A program made the translations under genes and the position numbers. Positions 20,337 to 33,415 of a stretch of 64,000 nucleotides of DNA are shown here, piece after piece. Source of the DNA: Capillidium heterosporum (Eukaryota; Entomophthoromycota; Entomophthoromycetes; Entomophthorales; Capillidiaceae); assembly GCA_016630905.1 (NCBI GenBank), contig WBMQ01000004.1, forward strand, positions 1,550,001 through 1,614,000, written 5' to 3'. Positions within the stretch are counted from its first letter, which is position 1, and every line of letters begins with the position of its first letter. The notes under the pieces are model-generated. The model saw only the letters and a program-made list of their open reading frames with translations, ran no database searches and was not told where the DNA came from.

Positions 20337-23300
20337 TTACTCCTTAATTCGCATACGTACGTAGGGGATATCCTATTCGAAAAATAATCAGTACTAAGTC
20401 CAATTTCTAAAAATATTTACGTCGATCTCTTCTCCATCTAGAGTATCACCCATAACCTCGATAGTAAGGTATTTAACGTGTTCGGGGATGGTACTCTTGG
20501 TGATGTGCTCGTACAGCTTGTGTATCCTATTTTTCAAAAAAGTTAGTCTTGCCTTGAAAATGTAGATAAGAGGTAAGTACTTCATGTTGAGACGTTCGGC
20601 CGTTTGAGTTTTAGGTAGGAAGGACGAGTACACCAAGGTAGTTCCCACTGTAATCATGGTGAGGTCGATCTCAAGCTTCTCCTTGAAGTGCTTTACCAAC
20701 TCAGTTAACGTCAACGGGGTCTCCATGTCAAACCGGTCCCACTGGGTGAACTCGTTGTCCAGGTACTGTTACAAAGGTTAGTTTTGGCTTAAAAATTACA
20801 CAAATACCTTTTTGGTGGCAGCACGGATGGGTTCCGAGAAACCAAAGAAAGGGAGAGCCAGGTTAATGAACCCGTTCTTGAAATCTTCGATGGGGCGCTG
20901 CTGATCAACCGTGTTATCGATGACCTTGTATAGCTCCAAGCACACTAAACCGGTGACGAGGGAGGTGGTGGTGGCGATGGCAGGGATGATCTTACCAGCA
21001 ATACCCTTGGTCGTATGACGATCAGCGTGCTTGATACCGTAGTTGCTGGCACGCAGGTTGGAAGCAGCCGTGATGAAGTCCAAGTGGAAATTGGTATCAT
21101 CGTCCTAAACAATTATATTAAGTACAATTTGTGACGTAAAGTATAACCTTTTCAAATTCAGACGGGAACAGGCGGGAACCGCTGAAGGCCAAGGGGTTGG
21201 GTAGAGCCTTGATTAAATCCTCAACGACATCGGGGGCGTCGGAGGTACCAGTTGGATCGCTGTCTTGGACCTGAATTTTGACACCGCTGCGAGGGGTGAA
21301 CGGAGGTACTTCGACCTTGGATACGTAGTCAGCGATGATGGAAACGTCGGTGGCACCTTGGATGCCAAAGTTAAAGGCTCTCAGGTTAGCTGAGGCCAAG
21401 ATGAAGTCGAGGTGCAACGGATCGTTGACGTTGAAGACAATGGGTGTAGGTTCTCTCTTAGGTCCGGACCAGAACAAGTTACCAGCTGAAGTGACCTAGT
21501 GATCTTTTAATACTAGAGTTATTAGCATTATAAGTTTACAGAATCGGGTGGGAAGTTGAAAAGAAGCTGGGAAATGGTGTTGAAATAGAGGGCTTGGAAC
21601 TGAAGGCGAGCCCACTTTACACAGTCTTGGAAGTTGGAAGGCTTTTCAGTTGTCAAAGCTAAGCCGATACTTTCCACAATCTCTTTCTAAATTTAGAGTA
21701 AGTATTTAAATTATGCAATGGAAAGAGTACCGGGTTGCCACCAGCCTTTAACAATTTGGGGATGAAGTCAGGTTGGGAAAGGTATTGGTTGACATTCTCG
21801 GCTTGCTGGACAAACAGTCCTTCGAACAAATCACGTGACCACTAAAGCAAACTTCAATTATTAACCTATCAATAAAAAGTTACCTGGATGGTGTGATCGA
21901 TCAAATTGGGGAAGTTTTTCAAGGTGCACATAGGGATCGACTTCTCAGGTGGGTCTTGCGAGCTGGAGTAGGATTCAGTCAGATGGGGAATGACCACCTG
22001 GGTGTTACCCTTGGTACCCAAAGTACCGGATTCTAACAACGACTTCCTGTACAGTACGCACCGACGGTCCATGTAGGTACGTGCTTCGACGTTGTCCAAA
22101 GCATTGGTAACCAGGTCTAACGAGTCAAAGAAGTCATCGTCGTAGACGTTTTCAGTGTCCTGACCGACACGGTTGGCGTGGGCTACGATGTTCTTGGCCA
22201 AGTAAGGGTTCATGGCGACGACAGCGGCCGAAGCAGTCTCACTCTTCAATTTACCGACATCCTTGGATCGAAACAAGAACTGGCGATTGAGATTGGATTT
22301 TTCGATGGTATCCATATCGGTGACGATGATCTTACCCTGGGGTCCACTACCCAGGCCCATCATGGCCCAGTTCTTGAGCATTTCACAGCCGATGGCGCCA
22401 GCCCCAACAAGGAACTGTTTGGAGTTCATGATCTTGGCCTGGAAATCACTACCAAAGACGGCAGTCTGTCCATCGTGGCGGGTTCCCTTGGGCTGTACAT
22501 TGTCTCTGGTAGGGGGTAAGCTATGGGGGAGGGACTCCAACGAATCAAAGTAGAAGAACTGTTGGATGGGACCAAATTTACCACTTACAGCCTAAAGTAT
22601 AAATTGCTATTGGATAGAGTAAATTAAAGTAGGTTACCTTGATAACTTCCTGAGCTACCAGCCCACCAATGACCGAAGCCATGGGAGCCAAAACACCTCG
22701 ACTCTGGTAGGAAAGCTCTCGGATAAGTTTCTCATCAATCTCAATCTACAAAAAATAAGTCCCTTGTATCAAAAGTAGTTCCTACCGAATCGTTATTCTC
22801 GGCAGCAATTTCTTTAGCCAAGCTGACGACCTCGTTGGCATCGTTCTAGTTATTCAAGATTAGCCATTACTATTTAGTAAGAGTAAAGCGTTACGTCGTC
22901 ACGGGGAAGGGGGAATTCATTGCTATGGGTTTTAGCAAATCGATCTAAAGCCTGGAATCCGTAGTGTAACTGAGCTGGACGTTCCATTTTGGCAAAATCG
23001 GTGATTATAAAATCAGGGTTGGTCAAAGACTCTTCCAAGCTTTTCTAAATTCAGCAAGGTAAGAGAAACCTACAAGGAAAGCTAAATATACTTACAAATT
23101 TGATGGTAGAAGGCATCTTAACTTGGGTGAATATTCCACCAGAGACGTTGGAATCCTCATTTGTAAAGGTAGGTAGGCCGGTGGTATCTCCGATGGAGAA
23201 GGTATGGGGTGAGATAACCTTGACCTTTCTTGGCTCCGAGTCGTTGAGACCAGCCATGTCACCCTTAATTTCTGAGAATTTGACGTAGTCTCCATCCTCC

Positions 23301-24152
23301 AAATTATGTCGGGTTTCTTCGAGCACAGTTACTATACCTTCAACTTCCTAATAGAATCGAAAAGTATGGTAAGATTAGGCTGCGTTTTTAGCAAAGAGTT
23401 TTTACCCGAGTGATACCGGCTACAATACCCGATTTGGGGTTCTCACCTGTCTTATCGTGAATTACAAACTCAGGACCAAAGTCACAGAAGGCCATGCTAA
23501 AATTTTAACTAATGAGCTATTAAAATGAAATTAAGCTACCCGAAGAGACCACGGATGTCAGCTGAAATGAACTTAATGCCGTTGACATGGGTAAATTTGT
23601 TGATCTCCAGCTGCCTCGAAAGCTTAGCTTCGGTAACTACGACCACCTACTCTCATTTTAGTAAAATTGAGTTTATCAAAACAAAATTTACTTGGAACTG
23701 GGCAAATTTATCTTCAGTCAACTCTCCCTCCAACAAGGGTGATGGGTACATACTGGTTCAGTTCAGCCAACCTAGGTAAGGAGATCTCCCCACGGGGTTT
23801 CCCAACATCCTGTTCACGGAGATAAAACTGAAACTTTGCTTAGAATTTTTATATTTATGCTATTTTCTTACTTGAGCCGATAAGTCTGAAACAGTAGCCA
23901 AGGTAGGATCATACAGAGCTACCGACTTTACACCGGCCAATATGACGTTCTTAGCTATCTCTACACCTAGTGCTCCCAGACCAACGATAAGGATGTTGGA
24001 GCCGGCCATACGTTTCATAGCGTCATGTCCTAACACGTACCTATAGTAAAAATAATTTCCATTAGATATGGGATTGTAGAGTTTAGTAGTTACAGCTGAC
24101 GGGAGTATAACCCTTCGTCGATCTTGATGTTATCTTGGTTGGTAGTTTCCAT
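20337..24152 (-). CDS. UBA1: Ubiquitin-activating enzyme E1, 16 exons
   Basis: E1 enzyme that adenylates ubiquitin with ATP and forms the E1-Cys thioester. I assembled 16 exons: 24094-24152, 23872-24040, 23692-23827, 23540-23646, 23406-23496, 23096-23347, 22895-23044, 22786-22845, 22638-22745, 21884-22591, 21731-21841, 21540-21686, 21148-21495, 20808-21104, 20421-20765, 20337-20372 (about 1,040 residues, normal length). Landmarks: N-terminal [18 protein letters not shown], inactive adenylation half [16 protein letters not shown], active half [33 protein letters not shown], the catalytic cysteine in [10 protein letters not shown] (about residue 598), and the C-terminal ubiquitin-fold domain ending [11 protein letters not shown]. 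Exon 3 carries one extra base near 23733-23741; total length is 3n+1. The very high intron number contrasts with its neighbours. Confidence 0.95.
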
Positions 24153-24455
24153 AGTATGGTTCTTGTAAATTTAAGAAGCTTTTGGAACTGTGCCCGCTTA
24201 TTAGGCTTCGCTTACTAAAGCAAGGGTGTTTGCGTCATAGGCTTAAAATTTTCAAAGTGGAATCTAGCAGGTTCTACTAGATTTTGAACTAGGGAACTAA
24301 CAAAAATATATTGAAGAGAATATACGGTTTATTCAATTAAACTATCAATATATATGATAAAGTGCAAAGTGAATAAAATTGACTTTTTAAAGCGAGTACT
24401 TTCTATAAACTTTATTGCTTATCAACATCCAAAGTTTGTTCGTTAATGAACCAAA

Positions 24456-24862
24456 CTATTCCTCTTTCTTGACATCATCTAGAGGGGAATCCAAATTCTT
24501 CTTCTCCTTCAACCGCTGTAGCTTCTGTCGAATTTCACTTAGCTGCTGTTCCACCTCCTCCTTACTCCTGCCCGGCGTCTAAAAATAATCAACAAAAAGC
24601 AATAAAATTTTTAAATACATTACACTCTTCCTTACTAGGATAAAATTTGACCTAAAGAACGTTAATAGATTGCTCTTAGCTATGGTTACAGTAAGAAGTA
24701 GCTTACCCCTTTGACATGCTTCTCAATAAAACTTGGGTCTCCCAAGTACAACATCATGGAAATGGGGAAAAAGATGTAAAAGCCGTACTAAATCAAAGCC
24801 TGTTTAAAATTGTAGACTTTTCATAAGCTTACTTTAAATATTTCCAGTCTAGGACCCGCCAT
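24456..24862 (-). CDS. PET100: PET100, cytochrome c oxidase assembly factor
   Basis: Small mitochondrial inner-membrane protein needed late in complex IV assembly. Four exons: 24833-24862, 24707-24787, 24624-24651, 24456-24578 (about 86 residues). The N-terminus MAGPRLEIFKYGFYIFFPIS is the hallmark of the family and forms the single membrane anchor, followed by MMLYLGDP, a KFYPS segment and a charged coiled-coil tail (EEVEQQLSEIRQKLQRLKEKK). Exon lengths sum to 3n+1; the tiny 28-nt third exon probably holds one extra base, since its flanking exons are in phase. The gene is too fragmented for simple ORF finding. It lies about 300 bp upstream of the UBA1 start, same strand. Confidence 0.88.
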
Positions 24863-25849
24863 TGCTTACTTGTGCTTCTAAAACTAAAAAATAAAGGTTG
24901 GGTTATGGGAGTTGGCTTTATGGAGTTCAAACTTTGTAAACGAAAAACTTTCGATGGTAAAAGCTCTGGTATAATTTGTTGTTCTTTTGGAAATCTATTA
25001 TAGTTGCTTGATTTATTAAGTTTGTAAGGCATGCTTTCTTAAACAAACTAACGAGCTTTATCAGAAATACTTGAGCTTAGCTTAGGCTGCAACGGGAAGG
25101 TTCGGAACTTCTTTAAAATGTTGATATGTAAATAATAGGTAAGGCTTAATATGTTTTATCATAATTAGAGCCTACTTCAATTACCTTAGCCGATATGAAA
25201 GTTTAAATAAACACTTGGAATTTTTAGAGTTATCATAACTACTGAAAGAGTTAAAGTTCCAAATGCTAGTACGTTTATTTTTATATAGATCGTAACATAA
25301 AGCATATGCCCACAGTTTATACCATAACCTCTTGTTGAAAGCTTTGTGAAGATGAGTATAGGTTGGAAAGGTCTTAGGAGCATATTCTACCTACTTCCAG
25401 CTAGTAAATAGTAAATCGTAAATTCTAGGTGAGGTTATAAGTAGGTATGGGACATTTTTAATGGCAGTAAAACATTTGTACGAAGTTGTATCAAATAAGA
25501 TATATTTTAAACTAAAATTTGAAAAGTTGATGTGGATGTAGTTATAAGTGATTTTCAAGCCAGTATACTTTGAAATGATAATTGAGGAGAAGCGTTTAAA
25601 TCTTATACTTATTTTAACGGATTTTCTTTTCCCTAATATAGGATTCTACTTTCTAGCTTAATAAAAATTCACCTTATAAGGAAAACTTGGAAGTATAGGG
25701 CTGCTAATAATTGAACACTTCTCTTTAATTATCACTTTGCTATGAGAATAGATACCAATTCATCTAGGTTTTAACAATCATCTTTATTATGGAGGCAAAG
25801 TAAAAAGGCATATAAGCAGATAAACTTTATTAGTTAATTAATTGTTAAA
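24863..25849. other. Intergenic, no supported gene
   Basis: A 65-codon hydrophobic frame on the minus strand (25186-25383) has an ATG but no recognised family and no splice extension I can defend. Confidence 0.35.
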
Positions 25850-27570
25850 TCAGTAAGCAGCAGCAACCCCATACTTTCGAGAATCGGTAACTGCCAACAG
25901 TCCCATGCTTTCTACACTTGCCACCCTTCTCCTTAACTACCAAGTTGATAATAGATTCGGGGAAAACGACATCGGCAATCGTAAAGTTGATATTCTTCAA
26001 GTAGTTCAAAGTCAAGTTACTAAACCCACGAGTCTCTAATCGTAAGCTCATCGGGTACCAGCTGATGGTGGAACCTAGGGTACTCCAATGCAACTTCCGG
26101 CTTAGTACCAAAGTTCAAGATGTCAATTAAAATTTGACTTACACCACTTATAATTCTTGAACCACCACTACCACCGATAACAATTCAAACTGCCATCAGG
26201 TTTAGTTAGGATAAGAGGAGCCATAGAGGATTGAGGTACCTTGCTAGGTACAACAAAGTTATAAGGAGAGGGTTGTAGGCCGTAGTTGTTGGGTAGACCA
26301 GGAATACTGAAATCGTCCATTTGATTGTTGAACAAAATTCCGGTGCTGGCGTCCAAAACTTTAGAACCGAACTCAGTGTTGACGGTCGAAGTTACGGAAA
26401 CTGCTAAGCCATGCTTGTCAACTATGGAAATATGCGAAGTACCAAAGTCGTCATCGATCTTGGTCAGGTTCAAGCCGATATCCTTGTAGTAGAAGGAGGG
26501 GTAAAAAGGTTTTGTTTTGGACGAAAGATTGGGCGGCTAGGGCGGCTTTGCTGTCAGATAAGAGGTAAGCGAGCTGCTTATCAATGTTGATGAAGTTGGG
26601 GTCACCTAATAGGGACCGACCAGCAAACCCGAACTTTAAAGTTTCGATAAGACGATGTAGGTACTCGGTCGAGAATTGAGTATTGGAAGGTAAGGATTTG
26701 TTGATGGATTCTACGACCTTGAGGATGAATTTAACGACTGGGCCTGAAGAGGGGGGAGGTGGGAAATAAAAAGTGTGGCCAAAGACATCGGCCTTGAAAG
26801 TTTTGCTAACTCGGGGTTTATAGTTTTCCAGATCTTCCAAGCTTAATATACCTCCTTCTTTTTGGATGGTATCGACAATGGATTGGGCAACTTTACCTTT
26901 ATAATAGCCATCGGGGCCAAGTTCACTGAATAAGCTGCAAAGTGTTAGCTAAACTCTCATACTTGATAGTTTGGTTCTCCGTCTTCAAGCTACCATCGGG
27001 ATTGACAAAAATTTTAGTCAAACCAGTCGAATTTCGAACATTAACTTCCCTGCGGATCAATCGCAACTCCAACTGCTTGGTAACCTGATGGCCATCTCTA
27101 GCTATCTTAACAATAGGCTTCAAGATGCGCTTCCAACTCAACTTGCCGTACAGCTTGTGAGCTTCGTACAATCCTTTGATCTCACCGGGGACACCGACTG
27201 CTAATCCACCTAAAGTTGATTTGGAGGTATTGTTTACAAACATTGTCTTGTTAGCTAACTTGGGAGCCACTTCCCTAAAGTTTATGAAGGTAGCTTCGTC
27301 CTTTTCCGCTTCCTTGATGACCATGAAGCCACCACCACCTATACCAGATGCGAAGGGGTAAACCAAACCTTGACATAGGGTGGATCCTATAGCTGCATCT
27401 ACGGCCGAGCCGCCTTCCTTCAGCAAAGTCAGTCCCAAGCTGGAGCATAGGGAAGAGTCGGCGGATACAGCACCTGAAGATCCACGTTGCGGTTGGTTAG
27501 GGAATATCGAGGTACGGTACTGGTCACCTAACACCAAACTTAGGACTAGGGAGAGGATGGTTAATTTCAT
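25850..27570 (-). CDS. Gamma-glutamyltranspeptidase 1 (tandem copy, five +1 shifts)
   Basis: GGT hydrolyses or transfers the gamma-glutamyl group of glutathione and autoprocesses into two subunits. The ATG at 27570 opens a signal peptide (MKLTILSLVLSLVLG). Family blocks: GGSAVDAAIGSTLCQG, FASGIGGGGFMVI, the FREVAP region, ELGPDGYYKGKVAQ, LLGDP, then the catalytic threonine in GTSHISIVD, TVNTEFGSKV, GILFNNQMDDFS, and IGGSGGSRI, ending SRKYGVAAAY. The frame breaks five times (about 26931, 26505, 26185, 26055, 25910); each is repaired by dropping one base, and 1,721 nt is 3n+2, consistent with five insertions (571 residues). It could be a pseudogene, but the unbroken motif set and the one-directional shifts favour sequencing error. 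Two paralogues lie upstream on the same strand. Confidence 0.85.
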
Positions 27571-28093
27571 ATTGCTAAAAGATAAGTTTGGTTCAGCTAC
27601 ATAATTTCAACTTTATATATTGCAACCATATATTTTAAACCTCGTGATCGATGGAGTGCAAGTTCTTCAGCAATAGGAAGGTTTTAATATACTTTTTAAT
27701 AAATTTGGAAGCAGGTGACCAAGGGTGAATCTAGCTCTACGATAAATTTGATATCTTTTGGCATCTTTGAGCTTTCGAGAGTAGCTTTGAAAAGTTTCTA
27801 TCAATTGTATAACAAACTAGGAATCCATTTTTAGCAAAAGCGAAAAAGCATATCAAACTATTTGCCCATATCTTTTCGATTCTAAATTCCATTTACTCTT
27901 TATATAAGTGTTTAATTTATCCTTTTAAATGGTATCATACTTGAAGGATATCCCCTAATTTTGTGAACAAAGGATTGCAGAATGGTGTCATCCAAGTTAC
28001 ATTTTACTATTTTATTTTACCATAACTGCCTTTTACAACATTTATTACTTTCGAACCTAATCCGAAACCAAAATACATACAATCCTGCCTTAT
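27571..28093. other. Intergenic between GGT-1 and GGT-2
   Basis: This holds the GGT-1 promoter (a TATATAAA-like element on the minus strand near 27612) and the GGT-2 3' end. No other gene. Confidence 0.45.
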
Positions 28094-29889
28094 TTAATAA
28101 GCCATAGCTAACCCATTCTTTCGCAAATCGGATATGGCAATCACCTTATCGAACCCTTTACCTTGCTCTAAATTTGGGTACCCATCTTCCCTAGGTTTAG
28201 CGAAGACTACATTGACGTTAGACTCGGTGATTTCGTTCTCAACAATAGTAAAGTTCAGCTGTTGCAAGTACGTTAAAGTCTCCTCGCTGAATCCACCTTT
28301 CTCCAGCCTGAGATTGCCGGGACTGAGTTGATTATGGATCCTAGGGTACCCCATACCTTCCTTCAACTCCAGGCCTAAAGTAAAGTAATCACTCAAGGTT
28401 TGGGCTACGCTAGTGACGATTCGAGAGCCACCACTCGATCCAATAGCTATAGTTTCCTTTGTCATTAAACAAGATCAGTGGAGTCATGGAGGACTGGGGA
28501 CGTTTCCCAGGCTTTATGAAGTTGAATTGGGAAGGGGCTAGACCGAAGGCGTTAGTTACACCTGGGGTACTGAAGTCATCCATCTGGTTATTGAATAGAA
28601 TACCAGTATTGGGATCTAAAACTTTGGATCCAAATTCGGTGTTGGTAGTCGAGGTGACGGAGACAGTTAAGCCGAACTTGTCGATTACTGAGATGTGCGA
28701 AGTACCTCTATCTTCAGTGAATTCTGTAGGGTCTATTCCAATCGGTTTAAAATAGAAGGAGCTGTTGAGGGTCTGGCTAGTTAAAGTTTCTTGAGCTTCC
28801 CTCGCCTTGTCTTTACTTAGTAAAAATTGCAATTGTTGATCAATATTGGTAAAGTCGGGATCTCCCAAGAGGAACCTACCTGCAAATCCAAATTTAAAAG
28901 CCTCAATAAGTTGGTGCAGGTACTCTAAACTGAACTTAGTAGGGTTGGTCTTGGTCTTGAAAATCTCCATAACTTTGAGTATAAATGTGGTTACTGAACC
29001 GGAGGCGGGAGGTGCTGGAAACAAAAAAGTAAACCCAAATATCTGTGTCGTTAGTGATTTCTCGATTTTGACTCTGTAGTTCTGTAAATCTTCTAATGTG
29101 ATGATACCACCATTCTCCTTTAAATTTTGGACTATGGATTCGGCTACCCAACCCTTGTAAAAACCATCGGGCCCCAGCTCACCAATACTTTGCAAAGTCT
29201 TAGCTAGATGGGGGTTTTTGAGAAGTTGACCCTCCTTCACCAAACTACCATCTGGGTTGCTGTAGAATGCGTTAAGGTCTTTAAACCTGGCGATCAAGTC
29301 CCTATTACGAACCAATCGTATTGCCACCTGTTTCGTCACGTTGTATCCATTCCTGCATAAGTTGACGTTGACTTCAAACAGCCGTTTCCAGTCCAGCTTG
29401 CCGTATATCTTGTGTGCTTCATGCAATCCTAAAATTTCACCAGGGACTGCGACCGCTAGCCCACCATCGGTAGATGACTGCTTGGGATTAGTAAACATAT
29501 CTTGTCTAGACTGCATAGGTGCCGTTTCTCTAAAGTTGATGGAAAGGCCTTTTTCGTCACCAGGAGATTTGATTAGCATGAAACCACCACCACCTATACC
29601 TGATGCAAAAGGATATATGATGCCTTGGCAGATGGTAGAACCTATCACTGCATCCACGGCTGAACCACCTTCTTTAAGTAAGTCTATACCGATTTGAGAG
29701 CACAACTGGGCGTCGGCTGCTACCCCACCTAACTTACCTAGATTTTCAATCTGGGGATAGAGAATCTTACGTAATGGAACTAGCAAAATGAAAAGGGTTA
29801 GTTGGTGAACCTTTGTTGTCAATTAACTTACTGACTTGACTTAACAGTGTTGCTGGTAATAGATTTAGTAGGAGTAGGTGAATCTTCAT
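28094..29889 (-). CDS. Gamma-glutamyltranspeptidase 2 (tandem copy)
   Basis: Two exons: 29832-29889 encodes the signal peptide (MKIHLLLLNLLPATLLSQV), and 28094-29779 the enzyme, about 580 residues in total. It carries the same family blocks as its neighbours: GGSAVDAVIGSTICQG, FASGIGGGGFMLI, catalytic Thr in DRGTSHISVID, TTNTEFGSKV, GSSGGSRIV and the C-terminal SDLRKNGLAMAY. Closest to GGT-3, with which it shares the exon 1/exon 2 arrangement and the 3' end (stop codon within TATTAAATAA). One extra base near 28455 (NDKG/NDKE) splits the frame; length is 3n+1. A TATA-like element is present about 10-20 bp before the ATG. Predicted to act extracellularly or in the vacuole. Confidence 0.9.
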
Positions 29890-30383
29890 CGTACAGATTT
29901 TATATATTCTCTTTTGAAACAAAAGGATTTATAAAACTATTTCGTCTTATATATATGTAGTTGAACTGGAATTGTTCATTACCACATTTTCATTTACTCC
30001 TTATAAAATGTTTAGTAGAGGTGTCTTTTTTAAACTGTTGGGGAAGCTCTATAAAGCCTTTTGTAGGTTTCGGTTAAAAGTTGATGGATTTTTCTATCAC
30101 TGATAGCCAATATCTTTGATTCATTTAGCGAGTATACCTAATTGAAGTTTATTTAATTTACATTTAAATATAGGAAGTTGCATGTAAGTAGATTTATTAT
30201 TACCTATGCCTTATTTACCTAGCTTGATATCACCGATAAAGATTTTAAATCTGATCTGTATAAAGACGAAGCTGACATAAAGGTTATTTCATCACCTTAG
30301 TTCCCATTAAATGGCTTAATTCCTCTATCCAGAAAAATTAATTGAACTATAAATATGAGACAGATGTAATATCCTACGTTTAT
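29890..30383. other. Intergenic between GGT-2 and GGT-3
   Basis: About 500 bp with the GGT-2 promoter and GGT-3 3' flank; no gene seen. Confidence 0.45.
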
Positions 30384-32193
30384 TTAATAAGCCATAGCTA
30401 ATCCATCTTTTCTCAAATCAGATATAGCGACAACCTTCTCGAACTTATTACCATAACTCGGTCTACCGTAGCTCCCATACCCACTCTTTCCAAGTTTAGC
30501 CATAACAACATTGACGTTGGATTCGCTAATCGCATTTTCAACGATCGTAAAATTTAACCTCTTCAAGTAAGCCAACGTCTCTGGGCTGAACCCTCCCTTC
30601 TCGACCCGTAGGCTATCAGGGCTAAGCTGGTGGTGAACTCTAGGATATCCCATACCATCCTTCAACTCCAAACCTAGAGTGAGATGGTCACTTAAACCTT
30701 GGGCTACGCTGCTAATAATCCTTGAACCGCCGCTAGCTCCAATAGCTAACGTCTCCTTGTCGTTGAACAGAATAAGCGGAGTAATGGAGGACTGGGGGCG
30801 TTTTCCAGGTACAATGAAGTTGTATTTTGAGGGAGCTAGGCCGAAGGCGTTAGTTACGTTTGGAGAGCTGAAGTCGTCCATCTCGTTATTGAATAAAACA
30901 CCAGTGTCGGGGTCCAGAACCTTTGATCCGAAGCTAGTGTTGGTGGTCGAGGTAATAGAGATTGACAGCCCATCCTTATCTATCACTGAGACATGTGAGG
31001 TGCCTCTATCTTCGTTGAAGGTGGTAGGGTCAATGCCGATCGGCTTGAAATAGAAAGCATTGTTAAAGGTTCGGTTGGACAAAGTTGCCTGTGCTTCGAT
31101 TGCCTTATCCTTACTTAACAGGAACTGCAGCTGCTGATCAACGTTTATAAAGTCGGGATCTCCCAGCAGGAACCTACCGGCGAATCCGAATTTAAGCGCT
31201 TCGATAAATTGATGTAAGTACTCCAAGCTGAATTGGGTAGGGTTAGCCTTGGCTTTGTAAGCTTCCATAACTTTCAATATGAAGGTGGTTACTGAACCGG
31301 AGGCGGGAGGTGGTGGAAATAGAAAACTGTAATTGAATATACGAGTAGTCAACGGTTTCGAGACCTTGACCTTGTAGTTCTTCAGATCTTCTAAGCTGAC
31401 GATACCATTATTCTTTTTCAGATTTCTAACCATGGATTCGGCTACCCAACCCTGGTAGAAGCCATCGGGTCCCAACTCTCCCACGCACTGTAAAGTTTTA
31501 GCCAAACTGGGGTTCTTGATGAGCTGTCCCTCCTTCACGAAACTGCCATCCTTGTTGCTGTAGAAATCTTTGAGATCCTTGTATTTGGAGATGACCTCCT
31601 TGCTCCGTTCCAATCTCAGTGCCAGCTGCTTGGTCACGTTGAACCCATTTCTACATAAATTGACGTTGATTTCGAACAGACGTTTCCAACTCAACTTTCC
31701 ATATCGCTTGTGGGCTTCGTACAGCCCCAAGATTTCACCAGGGACCGCTACAGATAACCCGCCTTCCGTTGAAGGCTGCTTAGGGTTGGTGAACATATCT
31801 TGCCTTGATTTCTGTGGGGCCGTCTCACGAAAGTTTATAAACAGACCTTCATTATCGTCCTGCGACTTGATGACCATGAAACCTCCTCCACCGATACCTG
31901 ATCCAAATGGGTAGATGATTCCTTGGCATATAGTAGCTCCAATGGCTGCGTCTACAGCCGAGCCACCTTCCTTGAGTAAATTTACACCGATCTGGGAGCA
32001 CAGTTTGGCATCGGCTGCTACTCCACCCTTCGTACCTATCTTTTCGACTTGGGGATAGAGAGTCTTACGTAATGGGTCTAGTAAAATGCAAGAGTTAGTT
32101 GGTGGATCTTGAAATTTCCCTTTCAAACTTACCGGCTTGACTTATCAACAAAGTTGGTAGTAGGTTTAGTAAAAGTAAGCGTATATTCATCAT
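30384..32193 (-). CDS. Gamma-glutamyltranspeptidase 3 (tandem copy, intact)
   Basis: Two exons, 32133-32193 (signal peptide MMNIRLLLLNLLPTLLISQA) and 30384-32077, total 584 residues with no frame defect. All GGT landmarks are present: GGSAVDAAIGATICQG, FGSGIGGGGFMVI, FAGRFLLGDPDF, the nucleophile Thr in DRGTSHVSVID, TTNTSFGSKV, GVLFNNEMDDFS, IGASGGSRII, and C-terminal SDLRKDGLAMAY. This intact copy is the reference for judging the shifts in copies 1 and 2. The ORF visible without splicing begins at a TTG inside the intron and should not be used as start; a second ATG immediately follows the first. The three copies are head-to-tail, 500 bp apart. Confidence 0.93.
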
Positions 32194-33415
32194 AGAGATT
32201 ATGTATTTTTTCTTTTGGAGTGCCATACAAATGTTTTCACCACATATATATATGCTTTTAATTGTATGTGAATCTTTCACTACAATATAATCGTTAAGCC
32301 GCTTCATGGCGACTTAGTTTAATAGAAATGCCTTTCTTCAGTTGTTAAACATATATGATATTTTTAACTTTAAACTAAACATCGATGGATTTTCTGACCA
32401 CTGACAACTGTCTATCTTGATCTGTTTTACGGCATACAATAGGTTGAAATTTTAGCTTTTGCATTTATAGGCCTATTTTCAAGCAAATACATTGGAAGCT
32501 TCCTATACCTATGCTCATTTTTCATAACTTTTATCAAGTGTATGTAAAGGCCTGAAGGCTGTTTCATATTTTAAGTGGAAAGCATAAGGCAATATGTATT
32601 TTAAAATATGCTTTCATCCTTGAGGTTTCTATATATTTATACCTTTGACTTGATCTAGGCGAAATCTAAACGGAGAAGCCTGTTTCAAATTAATGGAATA
32701 TCCAAATTTAAATTTTATCAAGAGCTAGCATTCTACTAATTTGGAACGAGTTAGTTTTCTAGGTACTATTGTAGCTGAGATTAGTATATCATTAAAGTAA
32801 TATACCGAAAGGTACATAGTACAGTGTATATTTTATTATTTTAGCAGGCTATCAAAATGCTAAGAAAGGTAATGTAGGTTTAGCTTACTCTTTAAGTACC
32901 CGGGCTTCTTTAAAGCTATTTGATATAATAGCTATGGTACTACAATGCCAGTCTACAATATTTATAGCTGAACTATACCTTATGCTTATAGAATATAATA
33001 AAGTACTATAATATAAAAGCTATACAAAAACTTTTATGTAACTGTTTATGTTATAAATTTGAGTCTGCTTGAAAGTCAAAGCCAATTACCCAACTTTGCA
33101 ATTGAGCTAATGTAAGGTAAACTGCTATAGCCAATATACTTGGATTAGATTGTGACTTTATTGGATATATTTTGCAAATGGCCCTTATATAATTTGAAAG
33201 TGTAACTTGAACGGTGATAAAATAATAATCCAATAGCTAAATCAAACTTTATCAACTCTATTTGTACCTATAACAAGCTTTCACCCAACTGAAGCTTCAC
33301 AGCTGGTTTGGAGAACTAAGCTGCAATCAAAAAAGTTGGTCATCATCTAAAAAACTTTGAAGCTTCAACCAACCTTCATCCCATCAACCGAATCTAAAAA
33401 GAATTAGAGCCATAT
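32194..33415. other. Intergenic, no gene seen
   Basis: About 1.2 kb AT-rich spacer between the divergent GGT-3 and BUD27/URI genes. Short frames here lack recognisable content. Confidence 0.4.
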
